From assembly GCF_900176645.1 (NCBI RefSeq), contig NZ_FXAN01000061.1:1-64000 (forward strand): a DNA stretch of 64,000 bases, read 5' to 3'. The DNA comes from Burkholderia singularis. Its GTDB lineage: Bacteria > Pseudomonadota > Gammaproteobacteria > Burkholderiales > Burkholderiaceae. The notes below the pieces were generated by a model that ran no database searches, was not told where the DNA came from, and saw only the letters and a list, made by a program, of their open reading frames with translations. Position numbers and translations under genes: made by a program. This document shows, one piece after another, positions 24,513-33,615 of the stretch (the stretch's first letter is position 1; each line of letters begins with the position of its first letter).

Positions 24513-25558
24513 TGAGGGGCTACGATCGCAAACGAGTGCTCGTCACCGGCGGCGCCGGGTTTCTGGGTTCGCATCTGTGCGAGCGCCTCGTGAGTTCCGG
24601 CCACGACGTGCTGTGCGCCGACAATTTCTACACGGGCACGAAGGACAACATCGCGCATTTGCTCGATGCGCCGAATTTCGAGCTGATGCGGCACGACGTG
24701 ACGTTTCCGATGTACGTCGAGGTCGACGAGATTTACAACCTCGCGTGCCCCGCGTCGCCGCTGCACTACCAGCGCAACCCGGTGCAGACGACCAAGACCA
24801 GCGTGCACGGCGCGATCAATCTGCTCGGCCTGGCCAAGCGCGTGAACGCGCGCATCCTGCAGGCGTCGACGAGCGAGGTATACGGCAACCCGGACGTTCA
24901 TCCGCAGGACGAGCGCTACTGCGGGCGAGTGAACCCGATCGGCGTGCGCGCCTGCTACGACGAAGGCAAGCGCTGCGCGGAAACGCTGTTCATGGACTAT
25001 CACCGCCAGTACGGCGTCGATGTGCGGATTGCACGGATTTTCAATACGTATGGGCCGCGCATGCATCCGGCCGACGGCCGCGTCGTATCGAACTTCATCA
25101 CGCAGGCGCTCGTCGGCGAGCCGCTGACCGTGTACGGCGACGGCAAGCAGACGCGCTCGTTCTGCTATGTCGACGACATGGTCGACGCGCTGATCCGGCT
25201 GATGGACGAGCCGGGCGATGCGTGCGAGCCGGTGAATCTCGGCAGCGACGACGAAATCGCGATGATCGACGTCGCGCGCGAAGTGGTGCGAATCGTCGGC
25301 GCGGCGGTCGCCATCGAGTTCCGGCCGCTGCCGAGCGACGATCCGCGTCAGCGCCGGCCCGATCTCGAAGCCGCGCGCCGGCGCCTCGGCTGGCGCGCGT
25401 CGACGCCGCTCGCCAGCGGCCTCGCGCATACCGCGCGCTATTTCATCCATCGGCAGGCGCAGCATCATGCGCCGGGCGATCTGGTGCGCAGCACGCAGAT
25501 CGCATCGCACATGCTCGCGCAAATCGGCGCGCCGAACCGGACGAAGGCGGCGACATGA
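24509..25558 (+). CDS. UDP-glucuronate decarboxylase (UXS), SDR family
   Basis: This 349-residue extended SDR has the NAD motif [44 protein letters not shown] (a UXS signature), the Ser of STSEVYGNP and the Tyr-Lys pair in [28 protein letters not shown] and [13 protein letters not shown] complete it. It converts UDP-glucuronate to UDP-xylose for glycan synthesis. Its start overlaps the damaged GT4 gene (ATGA), so translation was coupled. With the following GT2 it forms the plus-strand arm of a glycan locus. Confidence 0.88.
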   Translation: MMRGYDRKRVLVTGGAGFLGSHLCERLVSSGHDVLCADNFYTGTKDNIAHLLDAPNFELMRHDVTFPMYVEVDEIYNLACPASPLHYQRNPVQTTKTSVHGAINLLGLAKRVNARILQASTSEVYGNPDVHPQDERYCGRVNPIGVRACYDEGKRCAETLFMDYHRQYGVDVRIARIFNTYGPRMHPADGRVVSNFITQALVGEPLTVYGDGKQTRSFCYVDDMVDALIRLMDEPGDACEPVNLGSDDEIAMIDVAREVVRIVGAAVAIEFRPLPSDDPRQRRPDLEAARRRLGWRASTPLASGLAHTARYFIHRQAQHHAPGDLVRSTQIASHMLAQIGAPNRTKAAT

Positions 25559-25663
25559 CGCGACGGCCGCGCAGTATGCGCCCCGGTGCGCCGGCGGAAC
25601 GAGAGGCCGGTCATCGGCGCGCGCTCATGCCGCACGCGCGGCGCGGGCCGGCCGGCACGCAAC

Positions 25664-25713
25664 GCGAACCGGCAATGCCGGCAGGCGGTGCGCTGCTGGC
25701 ATTGCCGGTTCGC
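25664..25713. other. Very strong hairpin (inverted repeat)
   Basis: The arms GCGAACCGGCAATGCC (25664-25679) and GGCATTGCCGGTTCGC (25698-25713) are perfectly complementary. The stem continues inward through one G-T pair and GCAG/CTGC, giving about 21 paired bases with an 8-base loop. It sits in the 252-base gap between the UXS and GT2 genes. There is no T-run after it, so it is not a standard intrinsic terminator. It may be an attenuator, an RNA processing/stability element or a small mobile palindromic repeat. Short frames across it (25555-25743) are not convincing genes. Confidence 0.75.
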
Positions 25714-25810
25714 CCGCCCATCGAAAGGACCTTCACGACATGACCGATTCGACACGCCGGCTCATCTCCTCCCCTCATCGGGATCAACCCGGAACAGACT
25801 GGCGGCTCGA

Positions 25811-26740
25811 ATGCACAGGCACATCCGCGTAACGCCCGCGCGCGTCGCGCTGCCGCCCGGCGAGCCGCGCATGACCGCGATCGTGCTGACTTACCGGCGC
25901 ACGGCGGAACTCGCGCGCACGCTATCGCGGCTTGCCGAGCTGCCCGATCGCCCGGCGATCGTCGTGGTCGACAACGCATCGGACCACGGCACCGCCGCAC
26001 TCGTGCGCAGCCGCTTTCCGCATGTGGTGCTGGTGCATGCGCCAGCCAATCTCGGGGCGGCTGGACGCAATCTCGGCGCGGCACTCGCGCGCACGCGTCA
26101 CATTGCGTTCTGCGACGACGACACCTGGTGGGCGCCCGGCTCGCTGACCGAAGCCGCGAACCTGCTCGATGCGTATCCGCAGGTCTCGGCCGTCACCGCA
26201 CGCGTGCTGGTCGGCCCGGAGCGCCGAGAAGATCCCACCTGCCGGCTGATGGCCGACAGTCCGCTCGATGCGAGCATCGCGCTGCCTGGCCGCCCGATTC
26301 TGGGACTGCTGGCCGGCGCGAGCGCATTCCGGCGCGATGCGTTCGTGAACGCGGGCGGCTACCACCCCCGCTATTTTCTCGGCGGCGAGGAAGCGCTGCT
26401 CGCGCTCGACCTGTGCCGCACGGGCGCGTGGCTGGTGTATGCGCCGCATCTGACCGTTCATCATTACCCGTCGGCGCAGCGCGACATGCGCACGCGCGCG
26501 AGCGTGTCCGCCCGCAACGCGCTGTGGACCGCGTGGCTCAGATGGCCGGCCGGTGCCGCGCTTGCGCATACGGCGCGCATGCTGCCGCATCTATGGCGCG
26601 AGCACGGCGTCGCCGATGCGCTTGCCGGGCTGCCGTGGATTTTGCGCGAGCGGCACGTGATTCCGCCTCATGTCGAGCGCATGCGCCGCCGGCTCGACGA
26701 CGACGTGCGACGCCGCGCACACACGCCACCGCACGCCTAA
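25811..26740 (+). CDS. Glycosyltransferase family 2
   Basis: This 309-residue GT-A enzyme has MTAIVLTYRRTAELARTL and IVVVDNASDHG, then LGAAGRNLGAALARTRHIAFCDDDTWW with the DxD metal site. The acceptor part is LAGASAFRRDAFVNAGGYHPRYFLGGEEALLALDL. A C-terminal region of about 70 residues (the PAGAALAHTARMLPHLWRE part) is typical of rhamnosyl/mannosyl transferases of this group. It transfers a sugar from a nucleotide donor; donor and acceptor are unknown. No good ribosome site precedes the ATG at 25811, so the internal start at MTAIVLTYRR remains possible. The strong hairpin lies 98 bases upstream. Confidence 0.82.
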   Translation: MHRHIRVTPARVALPPGEPRMTAIVLTYRRTAELARTLSRLAELPDRPAIVVVDNASDHGTAALVRSRFPHVVLVHAPANLGAAGRNLGAALARTRHIAFCDDDTWWAPGSLTEAANLLDAYPQVSAVTARVLVGPERREDPTCRLMADSPLDASIALPGRPILGLLAGASAFRRDAFVNAGGYHPRYFLGGEEALLALDLCRTGAWLVYAPHLTVHHYPSAQRDMRTRASVSARNALWTAWLRWPAGAALAHTARMLPHLWREHGVADALAGLPWILRERHVIPPHVERMRRRLDDDVRRRAHTPPHA

Positions 26741-27043
26741 ATGCGGCCGGCGCGGCAGCGTCGCGCACGGCGTATGGCGTATCAAACATCGGCTCTTCGC
26801 GCGAGGTTCCCGGTTCGGTCGCACCCGTCGTGCAAACCAGTTGCCGGCAACCTTCAGACCGGCTGTCTGAGCCCTTCGGCCGCCTGTGCATTCACGTCGC
26901 CGCATTGCGTGCATGCCGAGTATCCGCCGCTGCTCCGCCGCCGGTGGCGGCGGCACGCGAACAGCGGGCGAATCGGCGGCCGGAGGCCATTCAGCGCGTT
27001 GCCCCGATACGCATCGGCGCATCACGCAAGCATGCGCAGCCGC
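26741..27043. other. Convergent intergenic region with terminator-like stem
   Basis: The plus-strand GT2 and the minus-strand GT9 genes end at the two edges. CCGCCGCC at 26935-26942 and GGCGGCGG at 26946-26953 form an 8-bp stem with a 3-base loop, with no T-run on either side. No gene or RNA was recognised in the rest. Confidence 0.4.
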
Positions 27044-28123
27044 TTACGTGACGTGACTTCCGTGCTGCGCGAGCAGCTCGCCCGCCCGTTGCATCACGTC
27101 GTCGACGCCGATCGCCGTCGCGCACTCGTGCCCATATGGGCACGCGTCGAACATGCACGGCCGGCAGGCCGGATAGTTCGCGAGCACGCGATGGCGTTCG
27201 GCGTCGAGCGGCGCCCAGCGGCCCGTGTCGCTGCCGCATGCGACGACGATGCTCGGCGTGCCGAGCGCCGCCGCGACGTGCGATACGCCCGTGTCGTTGC
27301 ACAGCAGCAGCCGCGCGCGGCCGATCAGCGCGGCGAGCGCGCCGAGCGGCGTGCGAGCGCACAGGTTCACGCACGGCCTTCCGAGACGCTCGGCCAGCGC
27401 GTCGGCCAGCGCGAGTTCGGCGCGCGTGCCGGTCAGCACGATCTGCCAGCCGTCATCCGCAAGCTGCCGGGCGACGCTCGCGAAGCGTTCCAGCGGCCAG
27501 CGTCGCGACGCCATCCGCGCGCCCGGATGGACGATCACGTAGCGGCCCGGATCGAGCGCGTGCTCGTCGCAGAGCACGTGCCACAACGCATAGTCGAGGC
27601 CGCCGAGCGGGAATTCGAGGTAATCGCCCCAGTCCGGATAACCGAGCTTGCGCATCAACGTCAGATAGCGCGTGACCTCGGGCTCGCCGTCGCGCCACGG
27701 CAGCGTGCAATCGAGCGCGGCCGTGCCGCCGCCGGACGGCACGAAACCGGCCGTGCGCGCCGCGCCGAGCGACGCGACGATCGCGTTGGTCTGCGCGCCG
27801 CTGCCGTGCAGCTGGATCGCGAGATCGAAGTTGCGCGCGCGGCACTCGGCGACGAACGCCTCGCGCGCGGCCGCGTCGGCTTCGGGCTGCTCGGCGAGGC
27901 CCGGCGCACCGGGAAACGTGATGAAGTGGTCGATGTAGCCGGAAAAACGCGAAACGAATTCGCGCGCCCACGGCAGCCCGATCAGCGTGATGCGCGCATC
28001 CGGCTCGCCGCGCCGCAGCGCGCGCAACGCGGGCACCGCGCACAGCATGTCGCCGAGTTGCAGCGCGCGGAACACCGCGATGCGCAGCGGTCCGGATGAG
28101 GACGAGACGGAATCGATTGTCAT
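27044..28123 (-). CDS. Glycosyltransferase family 9 (heptosyltransferase-like)
   Basis: This 359-residue GT-B protein of the ADP-heptose transferase group has an N-terminal RIAVFRALQLGDMLCAVPALRAL. The donor-site motifs are VIVHPGARMASRRWPLERFA, IVLTGTRAELALADAL and LLLCNDTGVSHVAAALGTPSIVV. The CPYGHECATAIGVDDV ending is usual for the group. It is the last gene of a six-gene minus-strand glycan operon and overlaps the upstream GT2 by ATGA. No separate ribosome site is visible, which fits coupled translation. Heptose or another sugar could be the donor. Confidence 0.87.
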   Translation of the reverse strand: MTIDSVSSSSGPLRIAVFRALQLGDMLCAVPALRALRRGEPDARITLIGLPWAREFVSRFSGYIDHFITFPGAPGLAEQPEADAAAREAFVAECRARNFDLAIQLHGSGAQTNAIVASLGAARTAGFVPSGGGTAALDCTLPWRDGEPEVTRYLTLMRKLGYPDWGDYLEFPLGGLDYALWHVLCDEHALDPGRYVIVHPGARMASRRWPLERFASVARQLADDGWQIVLTGTRAELALADALAERLGRPCVNLCARTPLGALAALIGRARLLLCNDTGVSHVAAALGTPSIVVACGSDTGRWAPLDAERHRVLANYPACRPCMFDACPYGHECATAIGVDDVMQRAGELLAQHGSHVT

Positions 28124-29130
28124 AGGAACAGGACCCGGAAATGGAGCGCGCCGCGCGCGCGCCAGTACAGCGACACCGGCGGAATCGCGATCGACGTGAC
28201 GATCATCTCGGCGATATGCGACGGCGTAAGCCGCGTGCCGCGCAGGCGCGTCACGCAGAACGCGGCCGTGATCGCCGCCCAGACGGCCGCGCATGCGAAG
28301 CCCGGCAAGTGCCATGCGGACGTGAAACATACGATCGCGCCAAGCGCGGCGAGCACCGCCGCGTAGTAATGCCATGGCGGCGCCGGCCGAATGTGGCGCC
28401 GATAGGTCACGCGATGCTTCTTGTACAGCAGCGCGTCGAAATAGACCTTCGACTGCTGGCCGATGCTCGCTCCCCAGCGGGCGGCGCGCACCGGATGCAC
28501 GATCCGCGCATTGCCGGCCTCGACGATCGGCCCGGCATACTCGCGCAGCGCGAACATCAGGTCGGCATCCTCGCGCCACGCGCGCGTGAAGCGCTCGTCG
28601 AAGCCGCCGACGCGCTCGAGCGCCGCGCGCCGCACGAAGCAGTTCGCGGTGGCGAACTCCGCGTGCGCGAGGCCCGCCGCGTCGCGTTCATAGTCGGTCG
28701 GACGCGCGCGCAACGGCACGTCGATGCGCCCGGCCGCAGCCGCCGCGGCCGGTTCGGCCGCGAGCGCCGCCGTGCCGTGCTCAAGCCAGGCCGGATCGGG
28801 GATCGTGTCGTCGTCGGTGAAGGCGATCAGCGCGCCGCGCGCACTGCGCCAGCCGACGTTGCGCGCACCGGCCGGCCCCCGCGTAGCGGGCGCGCTCAGG
28901 TAGCGGATCGCCGGCGCGCCGGCCGCGCGCGCGCAATGGGCGCGACAGGCATCGACCACGGCTCTCGCGCTGCCGGCACGATCGTCGTCGACGACGACGA
29001 TCTCATACGCCGCGGGATCGAACGCCTGCGCGCACAGCGCGCTGAGGCAGCGCGCGAGCAGATCGGGCCGCCGATAGGTCGGCACGACCACCGACACCCT
29101 CGGCGGCCATTGCGTGTCGCGCATATTCAT
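28120..29130 (-). CDS. Membrane-attached glycosyltransferase family 2
   Basis: This 336-residue protein has an N-terminal GT-A domain (VSVVVPTYRRPDLLARCL, IVVVDDDRAG, GPAGARNVGWRSARGALIAFTDDDTIPDP, FVRRAALERVGGFDERFTRAWREDADL). Two membrane helices follow at about 265-310. The acidic DDD block is the metal/donor site. It probably works on a lipid-linked acceptor at the inner membrane. It overlaps both neighbours by four bases (ATGA at 29127-29130 and 28120-28123), so stoichiometry in the operon is tightly coupled. Confidence 0.85.
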   Translation of the reverse strand: MNMRDTQWPPRVSVVVPTYRRPDLLARCLSALCAQAFDPAAYEIVVVDDDRAGSARAVVDACRAHCARAAGAPAIRYLSAPATRGPAGARNVGWRSARGALIAFTDDDTIPDPAWLEHGTAALAAEPAAAAAAGRIDVPLRARPTDYERDAAGLAHAEFATANCFVRRAALERVGGFDERFTRAWREDADLMFALREYAGPIVEAGNARIVHPVRAARWGASIGQQSKVYFDALLYKKHRVTYRRHIRPAPPWHYYAAVLAALGAIVCFTSAWHLPGFACAAVWAAITAAFCVTRLRGTRLTPSHIAEMIVTSIAIPPVSLYWRARGALHFRVLFL

Positions 29131-30872
29131 CTCGGTTTCTCCAGCAGAAACGAACCGATCACGAGCGCATCGAGCGGCGACGTCCAGAAGCATTCGAGCG
29201 CATCGCGCGGCGAACAGACGATCGGCTCGCCGCGCGTGTTGAACGACGTATTGACGAGCACCGGCACGCCGGTCAGCGCGTCGAACTCGGACAGCAGCGC
29301 GTGCAGCAGCGGATGCTGGTTTTCGTTCACCGTCTGCACGCGTGCGGTGCCGTCGATATGGCGCACCGCCGGAATCGCCGCTTCGGCGCCCGGCGCGACG
29401 TCATACACGAACAGCATGAACGGCGCGCGCAGCGGCGTGCGCCGGCCGCCGACAAACCAGTGATGCGCGCGGCTTTCGAGCACGACCGGCGCGACCGGCC
29501 GGAAGTCCTCGCGATCCTTGATCCTGTTGAGCTTGCGCTGCATGTCCGGATCGGTCGGCGATGCGAGGATCGAGCGCGCGCCGAGCGCGCGCGGCCCGAA
29601 CTCCATGCGGCCCTGGAACCAGCCGATCACGCGGTTCGCCGCGAGCAGCGCCGCCGTTTGCGCGGCGACGTCGTCGAGCCGCCGGTACGGCAGCTGCGCT
29701 TCGTTCAGAAACGCCTCGATCGCATCGTCGCTGTACGACGGCCCCAGATACGCGTGATCCATCCGCCAGCCGCCGCGCGCGCCGCGGACCTGGAAGTCGG
29801 TCCACAGCGCCGCGCCGAGCGCGGTGCCCGCGTCGCCCGCCGCCGGTTGCACCCATACGTCGTCGAACGGGCCGCGATCGCGGATCTTCGCGTTCATCAC
29901 ACAATTCAGCGCGACGCCGCCCGCCATCGCGAGCCGCTGCTCGCCGCTTTGCTCGGCCAGCCAGCCGGCCGCCTGCAGCGCCGTCTCCTCGAGCACGAGT
30001 TGCAGCGCGTGCGCGATGTCGCAATGACGCGGCTCGACCGGGCCGCCGCGTTCGCGCGGCGCGCCGAACAGCGCGCTCAGATCGCCGTCGACGATTTCGT
30101 AGCGCCCTTCGCCGCGATAGCGGACCAGCTTGCGCATGTCGTCGGCGAACACCGGCTTGCCATACGACGCGAGCGCCATCACCTTGTACTCGTCGGACGA
30201 ATGCAGAAAGCCGAGGTAGCGCGTCACGCGCTCGTACAGCAGACCGAGCGAATGCGGCAGATTGACCTGGCCGAGCCGCCGGTACGAACGGCCGTCGAAC
30301 ACGCCGTAGCTCGTCGTCGCGCGTTCGCCGCGCCCGTCCATCGTCATCACCGCGCAACGCTCGAACGGCGCCGCGAGAAACGCGCTTGCCTCGTGCGCGA
30401 GATGATGCTCGACGAAATGCCAGCGGAACGGCCCGTCGTGCGTGACGCCGCGAAAGCGGCGCTGCAGATGGTGCGGCGCGCCGCCCGCAAGCTGGCGCGG
30501 CGCATTCACGATCGATGCAACGAACAGCGGATGCCACGGCGACGCGCCGTCCGCGCGCGGCGCATGCGCGGACGGCGCGAGCGGCAGCGTCAGCGCGGGC
30601 TCGTCGCGGTGACGGCCGAGTTCGAGCCACGGATCATACGAATACGCGACGTGGTCGACGTCCGCGAGCGCGATGCCCGCTTCGGCAAGGCAATAGTCGA
30701 TCGCGTGATACGGCAATTCCCACGTCGAGAACGGCACCGGCCGTTTCGCGTGCTTGACGTGCGTGAAGCGTTCGTCCTCGGCCGCCGCGATCACGATGCC
30801 GTCGCGCACGACGCACGCGGCGCTGTCGTGGAACGCGGCATTGATGCCGAGCGTATGGATCGGTTCGGGCAT
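29127..30872 (-). CDS. NodU/CmcH-family O-carbamoyltransferase
   Basis: This 581-residue protein has the N-terminal ASKHA-type domain (LGINAAFHDSAACVVRDG, EDERFTHVKHAKRPVP, the HHLAHEASAF metal-site His pair, TMDGRGERATTSYG). The C-terminal YrdC-like carbamoyl-transfer domain follows (GWFQGRMEFGPRALGARSIL, VNTSFNTRGEPIVCSP). It uses carbamoyl phosphate and ATP to carbamoylate a sugar hydroxyl, as NodU does on Nod factors. Here the target is presumably the glycan made by the surrounding transferases. It starts three bases after the upstream GT9 stop. Confidence 0.9.
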   Translation of the reverse strand: MPEPIHTLGINAAFHDSAACVVRDGIVIAAAEDERFTHVKHAKRPVPFSTWELPYHAIDYCLAEAGIALADVDHVAYSYDPWLELGRHRDEPALTLPLAPSAHAPRADGASPWHPLFVASIVNAPRQLAGGAPHHLQRRFRGVTHDGPFRWHFVEHHLAHEASAFLAAPFERCAVMTMDGRGERATTSYGVFDGRSYRRLGQVNLPHSLGLLYERVTRYLGFLHSSDEYKVMALASYGKPVFADDMRKLVRYRGEGRYEIVDGDLSALFGAPRERGGPVEPRHCDIAHALQLVLEETALQAAGWLAEQSGEQRLAMAGGVALNCVMNAKIRDRGPFDDVWVQPAAGDAGTALGAALWTDFQVRGARGGWRMDHAYLGPSYSDDAIEAFLNEAQLPYRRLDDVAAQTAALLAANRVIGWFQGRMEFGPRALGARSILASPTDPDMQRKLNRIKDREDFRPVAPVVLESRAHHWFVGGRRTPLRAPFMLFVYDVAPGAEAAIPAVRHIDGTARVQTVNENQHPLLHALLSEFDALTGVPVLVNTSFNTRGEPIVCSPRDALECFWTSPLDALVIGSFLLEKPR

Positions 30873-30875
30873 GCG

Positions 30876-32078
30876 TCAGCTCCTCGTGATGACGGGCGTA
30901 AAGGCCGGCTTGCTCGACGCGCTTGCCGCGAGCGGCTCGCCGCCGTGCGCCGCGGCCCGCGCGGCCGCACGTTGCGCATGATGCGCGCGGCCGCCCAGCA
31001 GCGCATGCATGGCGTGGACGACGTCGTCCACGCTCACGCCGAGCAGGCACGGATGGCCCGGCTGGTTGCACACGCTGCGATAGCAATTGCGGCACGGCAC
31101 GTCGGCATTCAGCGCGCGATGCGGCACGCGCCACGGCGTATGCTGCGGGTTGGTCAGCGCATAGAGATCGACGACCGGCGTGCCGAGCGCGGCCGCGAGA
31201 TGGACGGGGCCGCTGTTGTTCGACAGCAGCAGCTCGGCCGTCTCGATCAGCACGCCCAGTTCGCCGAGCGACAGCACGCCAGCGAGCGGCAGCGCGCGCG
31301 GCCCCACGCGCTCGCATACCGTGTCCACCAGCGCACGCTCGCTGACGCTGCCCGTCACGGCAATGCCGTCGAACCGCGATGCGAGACGTGCGGCCGCGTC
31401 GCCGAAGCGTTCGGCCGGCCAGCGCCGCGACGCCGCGCTCGCGCCCGGATGCACGACCAGCCAGCGCGCGCGCGCCGGGTCCGGGCGGCCTGGGCTTCCC
31501 GCACGCTGCAATGCCCCACGCAGGCGCGCGTGCAGCGCGCGCCGCGCCGCGTCGCCGGGCTCGAACGTCATCCGCCAGTCGGACGTATTCGCGCCGACCG
31601 AGCGCACCAGTGCGAGCTGGCGCGCGACCTCGTGGCGCACCCGCGCGTGCGGCTCGGTCTCCGGCACGCGGTCGCTCAACAGTTGATACGGATTCTCGCG
31701 GCAATGCGCGAGCCGCAGCGGAATGCCCGCGAGCCAGCACATCATCGCGGCCGGCAGCGGGCTCTGACTGTATACGGTGAAGATCACGGCCGCGTCGAAA
31801 CGGCCCGCCTGCAGCTTGTCGATCATGCCGCGATCGGCGGCCGGATCGCCGCACGCATTCTGATGCTTGACCCACGGCGCATCGTATGTCCAGACGTCGT
31901 CGACCATCGGCAAATGATCCGCGAGCGCGGCGCCGGTGCGCGAGGTCAGCAGCGTGAGCGCGCGTCCGGCGCCGCTTTCCTTCAGCGCGCGCATCGCGGG
32001 CGTCGTCATCAGCACGTCGCCGAGATTGTCGAGCCGCACGCACAGAATGCGCCGCGCACGCTCCCACGCGGCGCTCAT
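30876..32078 (-). CDS. Glycosyltransferase family 9 (heptosyltransferase-like), second copy
   Basis: This 400-residue GT9 protein has ILCVRLDNLGDVLMTTPAMRAL at the N-terminus. The donor motifs are WLVVHPGASAASRRWPAERFG, AVTGSVSERALVDTV and LLLSNNSGPVHLAAALGTPVVDL. A cysteine-bearing segment (VPCRNCYRSVCNQPGHPCL) is common in this subgroup. A low-complexity Ala/His tail follows the domain. It overlaps the phosphatase gene by ATGA. It differs clearly from the other GT9 in the operon, so the two likely add different residues. Confidence 0.87.
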   Translation of the reverse strand: MSAAWERARRILCVRLDNLGDVLMTTPAMRALKESGAGRALTLLTSRTGAALADHLPMVDDVWTYDAPWVKHQNACGDPAADRGMIDKLQAGRFDAAVIFTVYSQSPLPAAMMCWLAGIPLRLAHCRENPYQLLSDRVPETEPHARVRHEVARQLALVRSVGANTSDWRMTFEPGDAARRALHARLRGALQRAGSPGRPDPARARWLVVHPGASAASRRWPAERFGDAAARLASRFDGIAVTGSVSERALVDTVCERVGPRALPLAGVLSLGELGVLIETAELLLSNNSGPVHLAAALGTPVVDLYALTNPQHTPWRVPHRALNADVPCRNCYRSVCNQPGHPCLLGVSVDDVVHAMHALLGGRAHHAQRAAARAAAHGGEPLAASASSKPAFTPVITRS

Positions 32079-32686
32079 TGCCGCCTCCACGAACCTTGGC
32101 GGCGCGCGGCCTCGCGCACGACGATATCGGCCGCGAGATCGAGACGGCAGGCCACGTAATGGGGCGTGCGCCCGGCGTCGAGCCGCCATTCGGTTTCATT
32201 GCCGCAGTCGACGAGTATCGTGTTGCAGTGCGCGGCACGGCCGGCTTCGACGTCGTCGAGGATGTCGCCGATCATCCAACTCCATTCGGCGCGCGCGCCG
32301 AGTGTCGCGAGCGCGCGGCGCAGCATGCCGGGGCGCGGCTTGCGGCACATACAATCGCACGTATAGCGCGGCACGCTGCCCGCCGGATGATGCGGACAGT
32401 AAAAAAAATCCGCCAGCGTCGCACCGTTTGCTTCGAACAATTCGGCCAAACGCTGGCGGACCGCGCCAAGCTCATTTTCGGTAAAGCGGCCGAGCGCGAC
32501 GCCCGGCTGGTTCGACACCACCGCAAGCGGCATGCCGGTCGCGCCAAGCGTGCGCAGCGCGCGCGCCGCGCCCGGCGCGACGCGCATGCGCGCGGGATCG
32601 ACGTTGTACGGCACGTTCTCGAGCAGCGTGCCGTCCTTGTCGAGCAGCACCGCGCCGGAGCACCGGCCTTCGCGGATCACGGCCAT
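32075..32686 (-). CDS. GmhB-like HAD phosphatase (heptose bisphosphate phosphatase family)
   Basis: This 203-residue HAD subfamily IIIA enzyme has LLDKDGTLLENVPYNVDP (motif I), AVVSNQPGVALG (motif II), the zinc loop CPHHPAGSVPRYTCDCMCRKPRPGM with its Cys/His ligands and motif III Lys, and MIGDILDDVEAG (motif IV). GmhB removes the 7-phosphate of heptose 1,7-bisphosphate during ADP/GDP-heptose synthesis. Two GT9 heptosyltransferase-like genes in the same operon support a heptose-containing glycan. GAAGGAGA precedes the ATG at 32686, inside the end of the upstream SDR gene. Confidence 0.85.
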   Translation of the reverse strand: MAVIREGRCSGAVLLDKDGTLLENVPYNVDPARMRVAPGAARALRTLGATGMPLAVVSNQPGVALGRFTENELGAVRQRLAELFEANGATLADFFYCPHHPAGSVPRYTCDCMCRKPRPGMLRRALATLGARAEWSWMIGDILDDVEAGRAAHCNTILVDCGNETEWRLDAGRTPHYVACRLDLAADIVVREAARRQGSWRRQ

Positions 32687-33426
32687 GACGTCTCCTTCAC
32701 CGGCAGCACCATCAGTTCGGGCACGACGGTGCCCGGCGACTGCGTCAGCACGAAGCGCACGGCCGCCGCGACGTGCTGCGGCGGCTGCAGCGTGTCCTCG
32801 TCGATGTCCGGGAAGCGCTCGAGCAGGAACGGCGTGCGCATCCCGCCCGCGACGATTGCCGACACGCACACGCCGGCCGGGCGCAACTCCGCGTGCAGCG
32901 CATGCGACAGCCCCAGCAACCCCCACTTCGTCGCGTGATACGCGGATGCATTCGGCCATGCGCGCTTCGATGCAGTCGACGCGATATTGACGATGTGGCC
33001 GCCGCCGCGCGCCTTCATGATTGGCACAGCCGCGTGGCACATCAGGTACGGGCCGAACAGGTTCGTCATCATCACCTGCCGCCACGCGTCGGTGCCGATG
33101 CCGTCGATCGGCGCGGTCACGTCGATCGCCGCGTTGTTGACGATCACGTCGAGGCTGCCGAGCGCTTCGCGCGCTTCGCTCACGAGCTGCGATACCGACA
33201 CCTCGTCGCGCACGTCGAGTGGCCGTCCGAGCGCCCGGCCGCCGTGCCGCTCGAGACGTTGCGCGAGCGCGGCTGCGCTCGCGCCATCCAAATCGGCAAC
33301 GACCACGTGCGCGCCGTGCTGCGCGAGATCCTCGCAGATGGCCTCGCCAAGGCCGCGGCCGCCGCCCGTCACGAGCGCGGTGCGGCCGGCGAGCGGCGTG
33401 CGGGCTGGATCGTGAGTCGCGTTCAC
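32677..33426 (-). CDS. SDR-family oxidoreductase, first gene of the glycan operon
   Basis: This 249-residue classical SDR has TGGGRGLGEAICEDLA, the NAD site Asp (VVVADLDG), DVIVNNAAIDVT, VNIASTASK and the YHATKWGLLGL active site. A GTG at 33426 is preferred as start because AGGAGG lies five bases upstream; the GTG at 33432 would touch that site. The gene leads six co-directional overlapping genes. It may modify a nucleotide sugar, but the classical (short) SDR type is not typical of sugar epimerases, so its substrate is open. Confidence 0.83.
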   Translation of the reverse strand: MNATHDPARTPLAGRTALVTGGGRGLGEAICEDLAQHGAHVVVADLDGASAAALAQRLERHGGRALGRPLDVRDEVSVSQLVSEAREALGSLDVIVNNAAIDVTAPIDGIGTDAWRQVMMTNLFGPYLMCHAAVPIMKARGGGHIVNIASTASKRAWPNASAYHATKWGLLGLSHALHAELRPAGVCVSAIVAGGMRTPFLLERFPDIDEDTLQPPQHVAAAVRFVLTQSPGTVVPELMVLPVKETSWP

Positions 33427-33461
33427 ATGCACCTCCTGTCAGCGTCCAAAGAATCGTGGCG

Positions 33462-33487
33462 CGAACACTTGTCCCGACAAGTGTTCG
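33462..33487. promoter_or_regulatory. Perfect 12-bp dyad upstream of the glycan operon
   Basis: The arms CGAACACTTGTC and GACAAGTGTTCG are separated by two bases (CC). The dyad lies about 35-60 bases upstream of the first gene of the minus-strand glycan operon, in a 189-base non-coding gap. Its size and symmetry fit the operator of a TetR-like dimer or a 5' leader hairpin. No regulator gene is adjacent. Confidence 0.5.
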
Positions 33488-33615
33488 TGTACCAGGTGCA
33501 GCGAAAAACGTGCCCGTGCGCGTGGGGCCATACGGCCTCGGGCCGCCGAGGGCCCGCCGCGCGCGAGCGCTGGCATTTCTATAATCGGCTGTAAAAACGG
33601 CGCCGCCGCTCGCGC

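Noticed and set aside
25555-25743. Short frame overlapping the UXS stop
   Set aside because: A 62-codon Arg/Pro/Gly-rich frame runs through the strong hairpin and has no family resemblance; the DNA hairpin better explains the sequence.
29301-32159. Very long plus-strand frame across three glycan genes
   Set aside because: It lies antisense to the carbamoyltransferase and a GT9 with complete motifs. Its Arg/Ala/His composition is that of a shadow frame.
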